DNA from: an uncultured Pelagibacteraceae bacterium
Lineage (GTDB): Bacteria > Pseudomonadota > Alphaproteobacteria > Pelagibacterales > Pelagibacteraceae
Assembly: GCA_902523515.1 (NCBI GenBank)
Contig: CABYZT010000005.1
Coordinates: 1 to 64,000 of the forward strand
Length of the DNA stretch: 64,000 nt
Direction: 5' to 3'
This document shows positions 1 through 13,873 of this stretch, in pieces; the first letter of the stretch is position 1; each line of letters opens with the position of its first letter. Position numbers and translations under genes: made by a program. The notes beneath the pieces are model-generated. The model saw only the letters and a program-made list of their open reading frames with translations. It made no database searches and was not told the origin of the DNA.

Positions 1-1
1 T

Positions 2-370
2 TTTCACCCAAAATGTAATCAGGATGAATTTTTTGGAATAATCAAAGAAGCAGATATAATTCTAGATAGTTTAAACTGGTCTGGTGGCAATACATCTTTA
101 GAAGCTATAGGTTTAGATAAACCCATAGTTACATGTCCCTCGAAATTTATGAGAGGAAAATACACATATGCAATTTTAAAAATATTAGGAATTGATGAAA
201 CAATAGCAAAAACAAAGAAAAAATACGTAGAAATCGCAGTAAATTTAGCTAAAAACATTGATTTTAGAAATCTTGTAATAAATAAAATTAAAAATAATAA
301 AACTAGTTTATTTGATAATAATAAATCAATTACATCTCTAGAGAAGATAATAAGGGATAAATTAGTTTAA
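2..370 (+). CDS. C-terminal part of a GT41 (SPINDLY/OGT-like) glycosyltransferase, cut by the window start
   Basis: About 122 C-terminal residues are visible; the start lies before the window. The segment DIILDSLNWSGGNTSLEA followed by GLDKPIVTCPS, then a GxDE..IA..K.YVE.A..LA pattern and a final LFD...S....E stretch, matches the nucleotide-sugar-binding end of O-GlcNAc transferase-like GT41 enzymes. These often carry TPR repeats upstream, which cannot be seen here. An internal ATG at 149 is not the true start because the family match runs upstream without a stop. The acceptor is unknown. The family call is fairly sure; the substrate is not. Confidence 0.72.
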   Translation, partial: FHPKCNQDEFFGIIKEADIILDSLNWSGGNTSLEAIGLDKPIVTCPSKFMRGKYTYAILKILGIDETIAKTKKKYVEIAVNLAKNIDFRNLVINKIKNNKTSLFDNNKSITSLEKIIRDKLV

Positions 371-393
371 TTTAACTTAGTATTAATAAATAA

Positions 394-411
394 AAAAATT
401 TGTAAATTTTT
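394..411 (+). terminator. possible AT-only hairpin terminator
   Basis: An inverted repeat AAAAATTT-GT-AAATTTTT lies just after the glycosyltransferase stop and before priA. It contains no GC pairs in the stem arms, so it may be chance in such AT-rich DNA. Confidence 0.25.
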
Positions 412-436
412 ATATTAATTTAGATATTATAAATTT

Positions 437-2392
437 ATGATTTATCCGATTCTTTTACCCAATATTTTTAATCATCCATTTACTTATGAAAGTAGCATTA
501 GTCTAAAGACGGGTGATTATGTGTTGGTACCTTTTGGAAAATCAAAAATTACCGGTGTTGTTTGGGATGAATTTGAAAAAAAAAGTAATAAAAATTTTAA
601 GACTAAAAATATAATTAAGAAATTAGACGTTACTCCATTAAAAAAAAATACAATAAATTTTTTAAATTGGTTTGCAGAATATAATCTTGTCCCAAAGGGT
701 ATGGCATTAAAGTTAGTACTCTTAACTAGTAATGCAGTAGAGAACAAAGAAAATCAACTTTATCAAATATTTGATAGCAAAATTAAACAAAACTTAATCA
801 AGCTTTCTAGTGATCAAAATAAATCTCTAAAAAAAATGAGTATTTCAAACAAAAAATTTAGAGTACATGTTTTGCAAGGCACAACTGGATCAGGAAAAAC
901 TTTAGTTTATTTTGAAGCTTTAAAACCACTGATAGGGAAGGGTTTTCAAGCATTAATATTGTTGCCAGAAATAGGTCTAACAAGTCAGTTTGAACAAAAA
1001 TTCGTAGAATATTTTGGTTTTAAACCTGCAGTTTGGCACTCTGGTATTTCAAAAAAAAAGAAAGAATTAATTTGGAGTGGCGTTTCTAACGGTAAAATAA
1101 AAATAATAATTGGAGCTAGATCTTCATTATTTTTACCATTTAAAAAATTAGGAATGATAATTGTTGATGAGGAGCATGATCAATCATTTAAACAAGATGA
1201 AGGCATAACCTACAACGCTCGTGATATGGCAATTTCTAGAGCATCTTTTGAAAATATTCCAATCAATTTGATTACTGCTGTTCCCTCTATAGAAACTTTT
1301 GAAAATATTAAAAAAGGTAAATATGAGGTTTCTAGATTAAATGAAAGATATCAAAACGCATCATTACCCAATTATGAAATTATTAATTTAAATAATACAA
1401 AACTTGAAAAACAATCATGGATATCAAATAAAATTATTGAAAAAGTAAATTTACATTTAGAAAAAGGAGATCAAGTTTTGTTTTTTTTAAATAGAAGAGG
1501 TTTTTCTCCAAATGCTTTGTGTAATAAGTGTTTTACAAGTTTTACATGTCCAAATTGTAGTATCAATTTAGTTTATCATAAAAATAAAAATAACTTATTA
1601 TGCCATTATTGTGGATACAAATCTGATCTTAAAAGAAATTGTACAAAAGAGGGTAATTGTGAATTTATTTTTAGCGGTCCTGGTGTTGAGAGAATTTCAG
1701 AAGAGGTAAAAAGAAAGTTTCCTGGAAAAAAAATAGAGATTTTTTCAAGTGACACAATGAATAAAAAAGACTCTAAAGAAAAAATAGATAAAATTATTAA
1801 TAATCAAACAAATATTTTAGTTGGAACCCAATTAATTTCAAAAGGTTTTCATTTTCCAAGCTTAAATTGCATTGTAGTTGTTGATATCGATCTTTTATCT
1901 CAAGGACATGATTTAAGAGGTGCAGAAAAAAACTTGCAGCTTTATCATCAACTTTCAGGACGTGCAGGAAGAACTGGAAAACCAGCAACCGTATATTTTC
2001 AAACCTATGAAAATAATACTAAGATGATTTCAGAAATTACAAGTAAAAATCCAGATATTTTTTTAGAAAGAGAACTGCAGATAAGAAAAAAAAATAAACT
2101 ACCTCCATTTCAAAGGTTTATTTCTTTAATCTTAACGGGAGATAATGAAATTAAATTAGAAAAAGAAGCTATTAATTTTAAAAATTTTATTGAAAACAAA
2201 ATAGACGGAAAAATACTAGGTCCAGTTAATGCCCCATTATTTAGATTAAAAAGAAAATTTAGAATAAGATTTTTGATAAGAGGCTTAAAATCTATGAAAC
2301 TACAAAGCTCTCTTGCAAAAATTATTCCAAAATATAAATTTTCTTCTGGAATAAAACTTTCAGTTGATGTTGATCCAATTAACTTCAATTAA
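437..2392 (+). CDS. priA: Primosomal protein N' (replication restart helicase PriA)
   Basis: PriA is a superfamily 2 helicase that recognises stalled forks and reloads the replisome. In the 651-residue product, a Walker A motif GTTGSGKT lies near residue 148 and a DEEH box near 243. A cluster of eight cysteines in CxxC pairs (CNKC, CPNC, CHYC and a last spaced pair) near residues 360-415 matches the zinc-binding insert. The helicase C-terminal motifs GTQLISKGFHFP and QLSGRAGR follow. It is somewhat shorter than E. coli PriA, mainly in the N-terminal DNA-binding part. It is followed by a hairpin and then the ATP synthase operon. priA next to atpH is a common alphaproteobacterial arrangement. 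Confidence 0.95.
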   Translation: MIYPILLPNIFNHPFTYESSISLKTGDYVLVPFGKSKITGVVWDEFEKKSNKNFKTKNIIKKLDVTPLKKNTINFLNWFAEYNLVPKGMALKLVLLTSNAVENKENQLYQIFDSKIKQNLIKLSSDQNKSLKKMSISNKKFRVHVLQGTTGSGKTLVYFEALKPLIGKGFQALILLPEIGLTSQFEQKFVEYFGFKPAVWHSGISKKKKELIWSGVSNGKIKIIIGARSSLFLPFKKLGMIIVDEEHDQSFKQDEGITYNARDMAISRASFENIPINLITAVPSIETFENIKKGKYEVSRLNERYQNASLPNYEIINLNNTKLEKQSWISNKIIEKVNLHLEKGDQVLFFLNRRGFSPNALCNKCFTSFTCPNCSINLVYHKNKNNLLCHYCGYKSDLKRNCTKEGNCEFIFSGPGVERISEEVKRKFPGKKIEIFSSDTMNKKDSKEKIDKIINNQTNILVGTQLISKGFHFPSLNCIVVVDIDLLSQGHDLRGAEKNLQLYHQLSGRAGRTGKPATVYFQTYENNTKMISEITSKNPDIFLERELQIRKKNKLPPFQRFISLILTGDNEIKLEKEAINFKNFIENKIDGKILGPVNAPLFRLKRKFRIRFLIRGLKSMKLQSSLAKIIPKYKFSSGIKLSVDVDPINFN

Positions 2393-2396
2393 CAGC

Positions 2397-2414
2397 AAAA
2401 AAGAGGCCTTTTTT
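2397..2414 (+). terminator. short hairpin after priA
   Basis: AAAAAAG-AGGC-CTTTTTT forms a seven-pair stem with a four-base loop and ends in a T run. It starts 4 bases after the priA stop and would separate priA from the atp operon. The stem has only one GC pair, so termination may be partial. Confidence 0.5.
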
Positions 2415-2427
2415 ACGAATCCGCTAC

Positions 2428-2456
2428 TTGAAGACATAAGGGTCATATGCTATTCA
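2428..2456 (+). promoter_or_regulatory. candidate promoter of the atp operon
   Basis: TTGAAG and TATTCA are separated by 17 bases, 45 bases before the TTG start of atpH. Hexamer matches are modest (4/6 and 3/6). The region is less AT-rich than other spacers, which suggests conserved regulatory content. Confidence 0.3.
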
Positions 2457-2500
2457 GGGCGTGATTTTTAAATAATCTTCAACATTACAGAGGAACCAAG

Positions 2501-3058
2501 TTGAGTAAAGACACCGAATTTTCAATAACTTCAGCTGAAAGGTATTCTCTTGCCCTTTTTGAACTTTCTGAGGAAAACAATCTTTTAAGTCAGATCGAAG
2601 ATCAGTCTTCATCTATTCTTAATTTAATTGATCAAAGTGAAGATTTTTCTAATTTGATTAAAGATCCAACTACAAGCCAAGAAGATTTACTAAAAGTAAT
2701 CAATACAATCTCTGAAAATAATAAATTTGAGTCTTTATTTAAAAATTTTTTAAGTTTCTTAATTCAAAAAAGACGTTTCTTTTTTGTTGAGCGTATACTT
2801 AAAAGCTTTATTGAAATTTGTTCAAGAAAAAGGGGTGAACTTAAGGCAGAATTAAAATCAGCAAAAGAATTATCTGATGAAGAAATTGCAAAAATTACAG
2901 AGGAGTTAACAAAAAATTTTAGCTCAAAAATAAAATTAAACTACAAACATGACGAAAGTTTAATAGGAGGTTTGGTAGTACAAGTAGGAAGTACTATGGT
3001 CGATACCTCAATTAAAAATAAATTACAACAAATCGAAAATAGAATGATAGAGGCATAA
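2501..3058 (+). CDS. atpH: ATP synthase F1 delta subunit
   Basis: The delta subunit links the F1 head to the peripheral stalk of ATP synthase. The 185-residue product has the family's helical N-terminal domain (SAERYSLALFELSEEN) and the conserved C-terminal end, residues about 150-175, with the GGLVVQVGSTMVDTSIKN motif. The start is TTG, preceded by a purine-rich GAGGAA about 9 bases upstream. It is the first gene of atpHAGDC, and its stop abuts the atpA ATG. The F0 genes are not in this window, as is usual in alphaproteobacteria, where F0 forms a separate operon. Confidence 0.93.
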   Translation: MSKDTEFSITSAERYSLALFELSEENNLLSQIEDQSSSILNLIDQSEDFSNLIKDPTTSQEDLLKVINTISENNKFESLFKNFLSFLIQKRRFFFVERILKSFIEICSRKRGELKAELKSAKELSDEEIAKITEELTKNFSSKIKLNYKHDESLIGGLVVQVGSTMVDTSIKNKLQQIENRMIEA

Positions 3059-4594
3059 ATGGAAATAAATCCTTCAGAAGTTACAAAAATACTAAAAGAA
3101 CAAATTAAAAATTTTGGTGATAAAGCAGAAGTCACAGAAGTTGGTCAAGTTTTATCAGTTGGAGACGGTATTGCTAGGATTTATGGTTTGGATAATGTTC
3201 AAGCTGGTGAAATGGTAGAGTTTGCAGATGGTTCAAAAGGTATGGCTCTAAACTTAGAAAGTGAAAATGTTGGTGTCGTAATTTTTGGTGATGACAGAAA
3301 TGTTAAAGAAGGGGATGTAGTAAAAAGAACTGGTAATATTGTTGATACTCCAGTTGGAAAAGAATTATTAGGAAGAGTAGTGGATGGTTTAGGAAATCCT
3401 ATTGATGGAAAAGGACCACTAGATAAAGGAATTAAAAAAAGCAGGGTTGAAGTAAAAGCTCCTGGTATTATTCCACGACAATCAGTAAGTGAACCAATGC
3501 AAACTGGTCTTAAATCAATTGATAGTCTAGTTCCGATAGGAAGAGGGCAAAGGGAATTAATTATCGGTGATAGACAAACTGGTAAAACAGCAGTTGCAGT
3601 AGATGCAATTATTAATCAAAAAAAAATTAATGAATCTGGTGATGAAAAACAAAAACTGTATTGTATATACGTTGCAGTTGGACAAAAAAGATCAACAGTA
3701 AGACAAATTCAAAAAACATTAGAAGAAGCTGGAGCTATGGAGTACACAACAATCGTTGCTGCTACTGCATCTGACTCTGCTCCTTTACAATTCTTAGCAC
3801 CATATACAGGTTGTACTATGGGTGAGTATTTTAGAGATAATGGAATGCATGCGTTAATAATTTATGATGATTTGTCTAAACAAGCAGTTGCTTATAGACA
3901 AATGTCATTGCTATTAAGAAGACCGCCGGGACGTGAGGCTTATCCTGGAGATGTATTTTATCTTCATAGTAGATTACTTGAAAGAGCAGCTAAATTAAGT
4001 GATGAACATGGTGGTGGATCACTAACAGCACTCCCAATTATTGAAACACAAGGTGGAGACGTATCTGCGTTCATTCCAACTAACGTTATTTCAATTACAG
4101 ACGGACAAATTTTCCTTGAAACAGAGCTATTTAACCAAGGTATAAGACCTGCAATTAACGTAGGTTTATCAGTGTCTAGGGTTGGTTCATCAGCTCAAAC
4201 AAAAGCGATGAAAAAAGTTTCTGGTTCAATGAAATTAGAGCTAGCACAATACAGAGAAATGGCAGCTTTTGCTCAATTTGGATCTGATTTAGATGCATCT
4301 ACTCAGCAACTTTTGAATAGAGGCTCTAAGCTAACTGAACTTTTAAAACAAAAACAATATTCACCCATGACTGTTGCAGAACAAGTTATTTCAGTATTTT
4401 GTGGAGTAAAAGGTTATCTGGATGATATTGATTTAAAAGACGTTGCTGAATTTGAGAGCAAGATTATTGAAAAATGTAAATCAGATAAGCCTGAAATTAT
4501 CGAGTCAATTTTAAGTTCAGGAAAACTTGAGGAAGATAAAGAAAAATTACTTGTTGAGGTAATCACTCAATTAAAAGGAAATTTTAAATCTTAA
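3059..4594 (+). CDS. atpA: ATP synthase F1 alpha subunit
   Basis: This is the non-catalytic nucleotide-binding subunit of the F1 hexamer. The length of 511 residues is normal. The P-loop GDRQTGKT lies near residue 170, the [20 protein letters not shown] segment near 270, and the signature [17 protein letters not shown] near 363. It starts directly after the atpH stop and precedes atpG by 6 bases, so translation of the three is probably coupled. Confidence 0.98.
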   Translation: MEINPSEVTKILKEQIKNFGDKAEVTEVGQVLSVGDGIARIYGLDNVQAGEMVEFADGSKGMALNLESENVGVVIFGDDRNVKEGDVVKRTGNIVDTPVGKELLGRVVDGLGNPIDGKGPLDKGIKKSRVEVKAPGIIPRQSVSEPMQTGLKSIDSLVPIGRGQRELIIGDRQTGKTAVAVDAIINQKKINESGDEKQKLYCIYVAVGQKRSTVRQIQKTLEEAGAMEYTTIVAATASDSAPLQFLAPYTGCTMGEYFRDNGMHALIIYDDLSKQAVAYRQMSLLLRRPPGREAYPGDVFYLHSRLLERAAKLSDEHGGGSLTALPIIETQGGDVSAFIPTNVISITDGQIFLETELFNQGIRPAINVGLSVSRVGSSAQTKAMKKVSGSMKLELAQYREMAAFAQFGSDLDASTQQLLNRGSKLTELLKQKQYSPMTVAEQVISVFCGVKGYLDDIDLKDVAEFESKIIEKCKSDKPEIIESILSSGKLEEDKEKLLVEVITQLKGNFKS

Positions 4595-4600
4595 TAATTT

Positions 4601-6893
<2,293 letters not shown>

Positions 6894-6894
<1 letters not shown>

Positions 6895-7286
6895 TGAGTG
6901 AAGAGTTTAAAGTTGAAATAGTAAATCCTGAAAAATCTTTTTTAGTAAAAGATGATGTTTCAGAAGTTGTGGTCCCTGCTTTTGAAGGAGAGATGGGAAT
7001 ATTGAAGGATCATATTTCTATTATTTCCTTTTTGAAACCTGGGATAATTAAGATTTTATCAAAATCAGGTGATGAAAATTACTATGTTGAAGATGGGATT
7101 GTTGAGTTTAAAAATAACAATCTATCTATTTTAACAAGTACAATTTTTAATCTTGCTGATATGGATAAATCAAAGCAACAAGATTTACTTAAACAGGCAG
7201 AAGAAGAGGCTAATAAAACCGATATTAACGACCAATCTAAATATTTAGCAGATCAAAAAGTTGAAGTTTTAAAAACTCTAAATTAA
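6894..7286 (+). CDS. atpC: ATP synthase F1 epsilon subunit
   Basis: Epsilon caps the rotor shaft and can inhibit ATP hydrolysis. The 130-residue product shows the N-terminal beta-sandwich pattern (EVVVPAFEGEMGILKDHISII) and a short helical C-terminal tail. It is the last gene of the operon. Its 3' end overlaps the convergent rppH by 9 bases, leaving no room for a separate terminator. Confidence 0.93.
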
Positions 7287-7751
7287 TTTTTTTACTTTTT
7301 CTTTAAGTTCTTTGTAAACATGATGTTTAAAATCAACAACAACATCAGTAATTAAATCTAAGTCAATCCACTTCCAATCTAAAAATTCTGGATTAGATGT
7401 ATTAATATTTATTTCATTATCATTTCCAATAAATCGCATTAAAAACCATTTTTGCTTCTGACCTTTGTACTTACCTTTCCAAATAATACCTAGTAATCTA
7501 TCAGGTAAATCATAGGTTAATGTACCATCTAATTCTTTTATAAGTTTTACACTTTTGATACTTGTTTCTTCCTCTAGTTCTCTAAATGCAGCTTTTAAAT
7601 TATCCTCTCCTTCATCAACACCACCTTGAGGCATTTGCCAAAAATTTTTAGGATTATCTATTCTTTTTGCTACGAATACTTTATTTTCTTTATTTAATAA
7701 CACAATTCCGACCCCACTTCTCAGTGGTAAATCTTTAAAATTTTTATTCAT
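7278..7751 (-). CDS. rppH: RNA pyrophosphohydrolase (Nudix)
   Basis: RppH removes pyrophosphate from mRNA 5' ends and so starts decay. The 157-residue product carries the Nudix box as GGVDEGED followed by REL and EEET, residues about 42-64, preceded by NFWQMPQGG, which is diagnostic of RppH. It starts one base downstream of the ctpA stop at the end of a long minus-strand run. ctpA followed by rppH is a standard alphaproteobacterial order. Confidence 0.93.
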   Translation of the reverse strand: MNKNFKDLPLRSGVGIVLLNKENKVFVAKRIDNPKNFWQMPQGGVDEGEDNLKAAFRELEEETSIKSVKLIKELDGTLTYDLPDRLLGIIWKGKYKGQKQKWFLMRFIGNDNEININTSNPEFLDWKWIDLDLITDVVVDFKHHVYKELKEKVKKLI

Positions 7752-7752
7752 A

Positions 7753-8892
7753 TTATCCGTTAAGTAACTTAATAGCGTAGTTTAATTGATTATCAGTATC
7801 AGTTTTTATTCTAAAATCATCACCTTCTTCATTTACTTCAATATCTGGTCTAACACCTACTTCAGAAATAGATTTTCCAGAGGGAAGATAATATTTTGCG
7901 ACAGTTAATCTGATAGCTCCACGATTTTTTAAAGGAATAATTGATTGCACAGAACCTTTACCAAAGCTATTTTCACCAACGATGATTGCTCTTTTGTGAT
8001 CCTTTAAAGCCCCAGCAACAATTTCAGATGCAGATGCTGAACCATAGTTAATTAAAACCAATAGTGTTTTTCCATCGGTAATATCTCCTTTTTTTGCAAA
8101 CCATTTTCTATTTTCAGATTTTTTTCTGCTTTTTGTTGAAACTATCTCTCCATTTTCCAGAAAAAAATCTGATATTTTTATTGCTTGAGATAAAAGACCT
8201 CCAGGATTATTTCTTAAATCTAAAATAAATGAATTTAAGTTTTTATCTTTTTTAAGTTTTTTAATTTGTTTTTCTATTTGATCACTACTGTTATCGTTAA
8301 ATGAAGTAAGCCTGATGTATCCAATATTTTCATCTATAATTTCAGATTTTACAGATTGAACCTGAATAACTTCTCTTATGATATTAAATGTTAGCGCCTT
8401 TCTTTCGCCTCTTCTTCTTACTGTTAACTCTATTCCAGAACCTATAGGTCCTCTCATTAAATCAACAGCTTCACTTAATGATTTTCCTTGAACCTGGACA
8501 TCATTTATTTTGACTATGTAATCACCAGCTTTTAATCCAGCCCTAGATGCCGGTGTATCATCTATTGGTGAAATTACTTTTACCACACCAGCCTCCATGC
8601 TAACTTCAATTCCTAGTCCACCAAATTCACCGCTGGTTTCTGTTTGCATTTCATCAAATATTTTAGGAGACATGTAGGATGAATAAGGATCTAAGGATTG
8701 TAAAAGTCCATTGATAGCAGAGTCCATACTCTCAGATTGATTGAACTCATCAACATATTCTTTATTAATTTTTTCTAGAACTTCACCGAAGAGATCAATT
8801 TTTTTATAAATATCAATTTCAGCTGAAATAACTGTTTTATTAAAATAAAAAACGGTAAAAAAAATTAATAATAAAAATTTAATTTTTTTCAT
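7753..8892 (-). CDS. ctpA: C-terminal processing peptidase (S41A), periplasmic
   Basis: CtpA cleaves proteins near their C termini in the periplasm. I place the start at the ATG at 8892, which overlaps the rsfS stop as ATGA and gives a 379-residue protein opening with a signal peptide (MKKIKFLLLIFFTVFYF). The open frame continues 12 codons upstream, but that would bury the signal sequence. A PDZ domain with EFGGLGIEVS and AGLKAGDYIVKIND comes first, then the S41 core with the serine in NYGSASASE and the lysine in GENSFGKGS. No murein hydrolase activator EnvC is seen upstream. Confidence 0.92.
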   Translation of the reverse strand: MKKIKFLLLIFFTVFYFNKTVISAEIDIYKKIDLFGEVLEKINKEYVDEFNQSESMDSAINGLLQSLDPYSSYMSPKIFDEMQTETSGEFGGLGIEVSMEAGVVKVISPIDDTPASRAGLKAGDYIVKINDVQVQGKSLSEAVDLMRGPIGSGIELTVRRRGERKALTFNIIREVIQVQSVKSEIIDENIGYIRLTSFNDNSSDQIEKQIKKLKKDKNLNSFILDLRNNPGGLLSQAIKISDFFLENGEIVSTKSRKKSENRKWFAKKGDITDGKTLLVLINYGSASASEIVAGALKDHKRAIIVGENSFGKGSVQSIIPLKNRGAIRLTVAKYYLPSGKSISEVGVRPDIEVNEEGDDFRIKTDTDNQLNYAIKLLNG

Positions 8893-9239
8893 ATCATCAC
8901 TTTTTCTTTTGGAATTAGCTCTGACCAAATTTTTTCTAATTCATAAAATTTTCTTTTTTCTGGATGAAAAATATGAACAATCAAATCAATCCCATCAACA
9001 AGTTTCCATTCTCCACTTTCTTTACCCTCAATTTTAGAGTCTTTAACACCGTTATTTTTAAGTTTTTCTAAAACTTGTTCTGATAAAGATTGAATATGTC
9101 TAGATGATGTTCCACTTGCTATGATCATATAATCAGCCATAGAACTTTTGTCTTTGAGATCAATAGTTACAATGTCTTGAGCTTTATTTAGATCTAGTGT
9201 GTTGATTACAATTTCTTTTAAGTCTGAAATTTTGTCCAT
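8889..9239 (-). CDS. rsfS: Ribosomal silencing factor RsfS
   Basis: RsfS binds ribosomal protein L14 and prevents subunit joining under nutrient limitation. The 116-residue product has the DUF143 features DIVTIDLKDKSSMADYMIIASG, GEWKLVDGIDLIVHIF near residue 75, and a YELEKIWSE end. It lies between nadD and ctpA, as in many alphaproteobacteria, and overlaps ctpA by 4 bases. Confidence 0.93.
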   Translation of the reverse strand: MDKISDLKEIVINTLDLNKAQDIVTIDLKDKSSMADYMIIASGTSSRHIQSLSEQVLEKLKNNGVKDSKIEGKESGEWKLVDGIDLIVHIFHPEKRKFYELEKIWSELIPKEKVMI

Positions 9240-9256
9240 TAATTGAATTTAGATTA

Positions 9257-9778
9257 TCAAATTTTTCTTAATTGAGAAGATGAAATGTTGACTTTATTAA
9301 ACTCAATAAACTCTAGATTGGTCTTATTAAGTTCCTTAAATGTCTTTGATTTTAAAGAATTTTTTTTATACCCATGTCTATCAAAAACTAGAATGTTACA
9401 TTTTTGTGAAATTAATTTAGATTTATGCCATTTATGAAAATTAATAAGGTTGTCGGCACCCATTAAAAAATAAATTTCAATGCTTTTATCTTTTTTCAAA
9501 TGATTGATTAAATTAATAGTTTTATTTGATTTGATAATTTTTTCATAAAATTTAACCTTAATAAATGAATTTGTACTAATAATTTTTTTACAATATTTAA
9601 TTCTGTCAGTAACAGATGTCTTGCTCTCTATTTTAAATGGATTTTTTTTTGTAATTGCCCAAATAACCTTTTTTAGTTTGAATCTTTTTTTTGCTTCCTT
9701 AGAAATTGCCAAATGTCCTTTATGAGCAGGATCAAATGATCCACCCAATACACCAATTTTTATTTTTGTGTTATTCAA
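9257..9778 (-). CDS. nadD: Nicotinate-nucleotide adenylyltransferase
   Basis: NadD adenylates nicotinate mononucleotide in NAD synthesis. The N-terminal GVLGGSFDPAHKGHLAIS holds the nucleotidyltransferase HxGH motif, and FLMGADNLINFHKW is the second family motif near residue 98. A short ISSSQLRK near the end corresponds to the ISSTxIR motif. The start is TTG, one base after the proA stop. At 173 residues it is slightly short but complete. Confidence 0.9.
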   Translation of the reverse strand: MNNTKIKIGVLGGSFDPAHKGHLAISKEAKKRFKLKKVIWAITKKNPFKIESKTSVTDRIKYCKKIISTNSFIKVKFYEKIIKSNKTINLINHLKKDKSIEIYFLMGADNLINFHKWHKSKLISQKCNILVFDRHGYKKNSLKSKTFKELNKTNLEFIEFNKVNISSSQLRKI

Positions 9779-9779
9779 T

Positions 9780-11030
9780 TTAATTTCTTATTTTACCATT
9801 ACTAGTGATTTCATATTTATATGAAATCAATTGATTTAACCCTACAGGACCTCTTGGTGGTAGTGTATTAGTAGAAATTCCAACTTCTCCACCAAATCCA
9901 AATTCACCACCATCAGCAAATTGAGTTGAGGTATTATGCATTGCAATTGAGCTTTTAACATTTTTTAAGAAATATTTTGCTGTTTTTTTATTTTTTGTAA
10001 TGATGGAGTCAGTGTGCATTGTGCCATATTTATTAATATGCTTAATTGCCTCTTCAGAATTTTTTACAATTTTAACCGACACAATTGATGCCAAATGTTC
10101 AGTTGACCAATCTTTTTCTTTTGCAGGATATACTTGACCTTTGTAATAACTCTTCAAAATCTTATCACCAATTATTTTACAACCATTATTTTCAAGTGCC
10201 TGCAAAATAGGATTACTAAATTTTTTGACTATATTTTTATGAATAAGAATAGTTTCAGTCGCACCGCAAATACTTGTATTTCTTAATTTAGCGTTATAGA
10301 CAACTTCTTTAGCCATTTTTAATTCTGCATCTTTATCTATATAAGTATGACAAAGTCCTTCTAAGTGCCCAATTATAGGTACTTTGGATAATTCTAAAAC
10401 TTTTTTAACTAAATTTTTTCCACCACGAGGTATGATGACATCGATATATTTTTTCATTTTAGAAAGCATTATATCTACTAGTTTTCTTTGTTTTGTGTCG
10501 ATAAATTGAATAAAGTTTTCATCAACTTTATTTTTTTTAAGTGCTTTTCTAAACAACTTAGCTAAAGCTTTATTTGAATTTATGGCCTCAGAGCCTCCTT
10601 TCAAAATCACTACATTTCCAGATTTAAAACAAAGACTAGCAACATCTGAAGTTACATTTGGTCTACTTTCATAAATAACACCAATAACTCCAATTGGTAT
10701 TGATACTCTTTTTATATTTAAACCATTTGGTCTTTTCCATTTGTCTAAAGTGTTGTCTATAGGATCCCTTAATTTAGCTATTTTTAAAATAGAATTTACA
10801 ATTCCATCTAATTTATTTTCATTTAAATGAAGTCTTTTGATTAAGTTTTCTTTTAAACCTTTTTTTCTTGCGTAATTAATATCTTTTGAATTTTGATTAA
10901 TAATAAATTTTTTTTCATTCTTAATTAATTTTGCGTAATCATTTAAGACTTTATTTTTTACTTCAGTTGTAACTTTATACTCACTAGCTTTGCGAGCTTT
11001 TCTTCCAATTAAATTCATATATTTAATCAT
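9780..11030 (-). CDS. proA: Gamma-glutamyl phosphate reductase
   Basis: ProA reduces gamma-glutamyl phosphate to glutamate semialdehyde, the second step of proline synthesis. The 416-residue product shows the aldehyde dehydrogenase-like NAD(P) region (PIGVIGVIYESRPNVTSD) and the catalytic cysteine in RNTSICGATET, about residue 255. Its ATG directly follows the proB stop. A second ATG four codons in (MNLIGRKA) is an equally possible start. Confidence 0.96.
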   Translation of the reverse strand: MIKYMNLIGRKARKASEYKVTTEVKNKVLNDYAKLIKNEKKFIINQNSKDINYARKKGLKENLIKRLHLNENKLDGIVNSILKIAKLRDPIDNTLDKWKRPNGLNIKRVSIPIGVIGVIYESRPNVTSDVASLCFKSGNVVILKGGSEAINSNKALAKLFRKALKKNKVDENFIQFIDTKQRKLVDIMLSKMKKYIDVIIPRGGKNLVKKVLELSKVPIIGHLEGLCHTYIDKDAELKMAKEVVYNAKLRNTSICGATETILIHKNIVKKFSNPILQALENNGCKIIGDKILKSYYKGQVYPAKEKDWSTEHLASIVSVKIVKNSEEAIKHINKYGTMHTDSIITKNKKTAKYFLKNVKSSIAMHNTSTQFADGGEFGFGGEVGISTNTLPPRGPVGLNQLISYKYEITSNGKIRN

Positions 11031-13125
<2,095 letters not shown>

Positions 13126-13141
13126 TTAATTGGTTGTACTA

Positions 13142-13396
13142 TTAATTGGGCTTTACAGAAACGAAAGTTCTATCTGATTTAGATTTTTTGAAAACAACTT
13201 TCCCTTTAACAACCGAAAATATTGAATGATCTTTACCCATACCAACATTTTCACCTGGAAAAATCTTAGTTCCTCTTTGTCTAACAATTATGTTTCCAGG
13301 AATTACTGTTTCACCACCATACTTTTTTACACCAAGTCTTCTACCGGCACTGTCTCGTCCGTTTCGTGATGATCCACCTGCTTTTTTTGTTGCCAT
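13142..13396 (-). CDS. rpmA: 50S ribosomal protein L27
   Basis: The 84-residue protein starts [16 protein letters not shown] and continues with [11 protein letters not shown], the highly conserved L27 N terminus that reaches the peptidyl-transferase centre. No N-terminal cleavable extension is present. It follows rplU by 14 bases in the same transcript. Confidence 0.97.
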   Translation of the reverse strand: MATKKAGGSSRNGRDSAGRRLGVKKYGGETVIPGNIIVRQRGTKIFPGENVGMGKDHSIFSVVKGKVVFKKSKSDRTFVSVKPN

Positions 13397-13410
13397 AATC
13401 TACCTAATAA

Positions 13411-13809
13411 CTATTTGCTTACTGCTTCCTTAACTTCCTCTTTTTTTGAAGTTTTAGAAATTTTTTCAGCTTCTGATAACACTTTACCATCTTTTGAAAA
13501 AATTTTATTAATTCTTATCATAGAATATTGTTGTCTATGCCCATTTTTTCTTCTTGAATTTTGTCTTCTTCTTTTTTTAAAAATTAAAATAGTTCTATTT
13601 TTGCTATTTTTAATTAAATCAGCCTCTACTTTTGCGCCCTCAACATTTGGAGTTCCAATTTCAATTGATTTATCATCACCGTATGCCAAGATTTCATTAA
13701 ACTCTATTTTAGTCTCAGGTTTAGAATCTGGTAGTTTTTCAATCTTTAGAATTTCTCCAGATTTTACTTTATACTGTTTTCCACCTGTTTTTATTACTGC
13801 GTATGACAT
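13411..13809 (-). CDS. rplU: 50S ribosomal protein L21
   Basis: I choose the ATG at 13809 because the protein then starts MSYAVIKTGGKQYKV, the normal L21 start, and because a promoter lies in the upstream frame extension. This gives 132 residues. The body contains KRRRQNSRRKNGHRQ, the L21 signature region, and a Lys/Glu-rich tail of about 25 residues beyond the usual end. It leads the long ribosomal/proline/NAD run. Confidence 0.95.
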   Translation of the reverse strand: MSYAVIKTGGKQYKVKSGEILKIEKLPDSKPETKIEFNEILAYGDDKSIEIGTPNVEGAKVEADLIKNSKNRTILIFKKRRRQNSRRKNGHRQQYSMIRINKIFSKDGKVLSEAEKISKTSKKEEVKEAVSK

Positions 13810-13835
13810 AGTATGATTTAATTTAAAGTTACCGC

Positions 13836-13863
13836 AATATAGTTGTAGCCAGCCTATAGTCAA
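13836..13863 (-). promoter_or_regulatory. sigma-70-type promoter of rplU-rpmA-obgE-proBA run
   Basis: On the minus strand TTGACT (13863-13858) and TATATT (13841-13836) are 16 bases apart, each matching the consensus at five of six positions. The likely transcription start lies about 20 bases before the rplU ATG, giving a short leader. Confidence 0.7.
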
Positions 13864-13873
13864 GCCGAATTAA

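Noticed and set aside
149..370. Separate 73-residue gene starting at the internal ATG
   Set aside because: The reading frame and the GT41 similarity continue upstream to the window edge, so it is the tail of a longer gene.
13810..13863. Upstream extension of rplU to an earlier start
   Set aside because: It overlaps a well-formed promoter, and L21 normally starts at MSYAVIKTGGKQ-like sequence.
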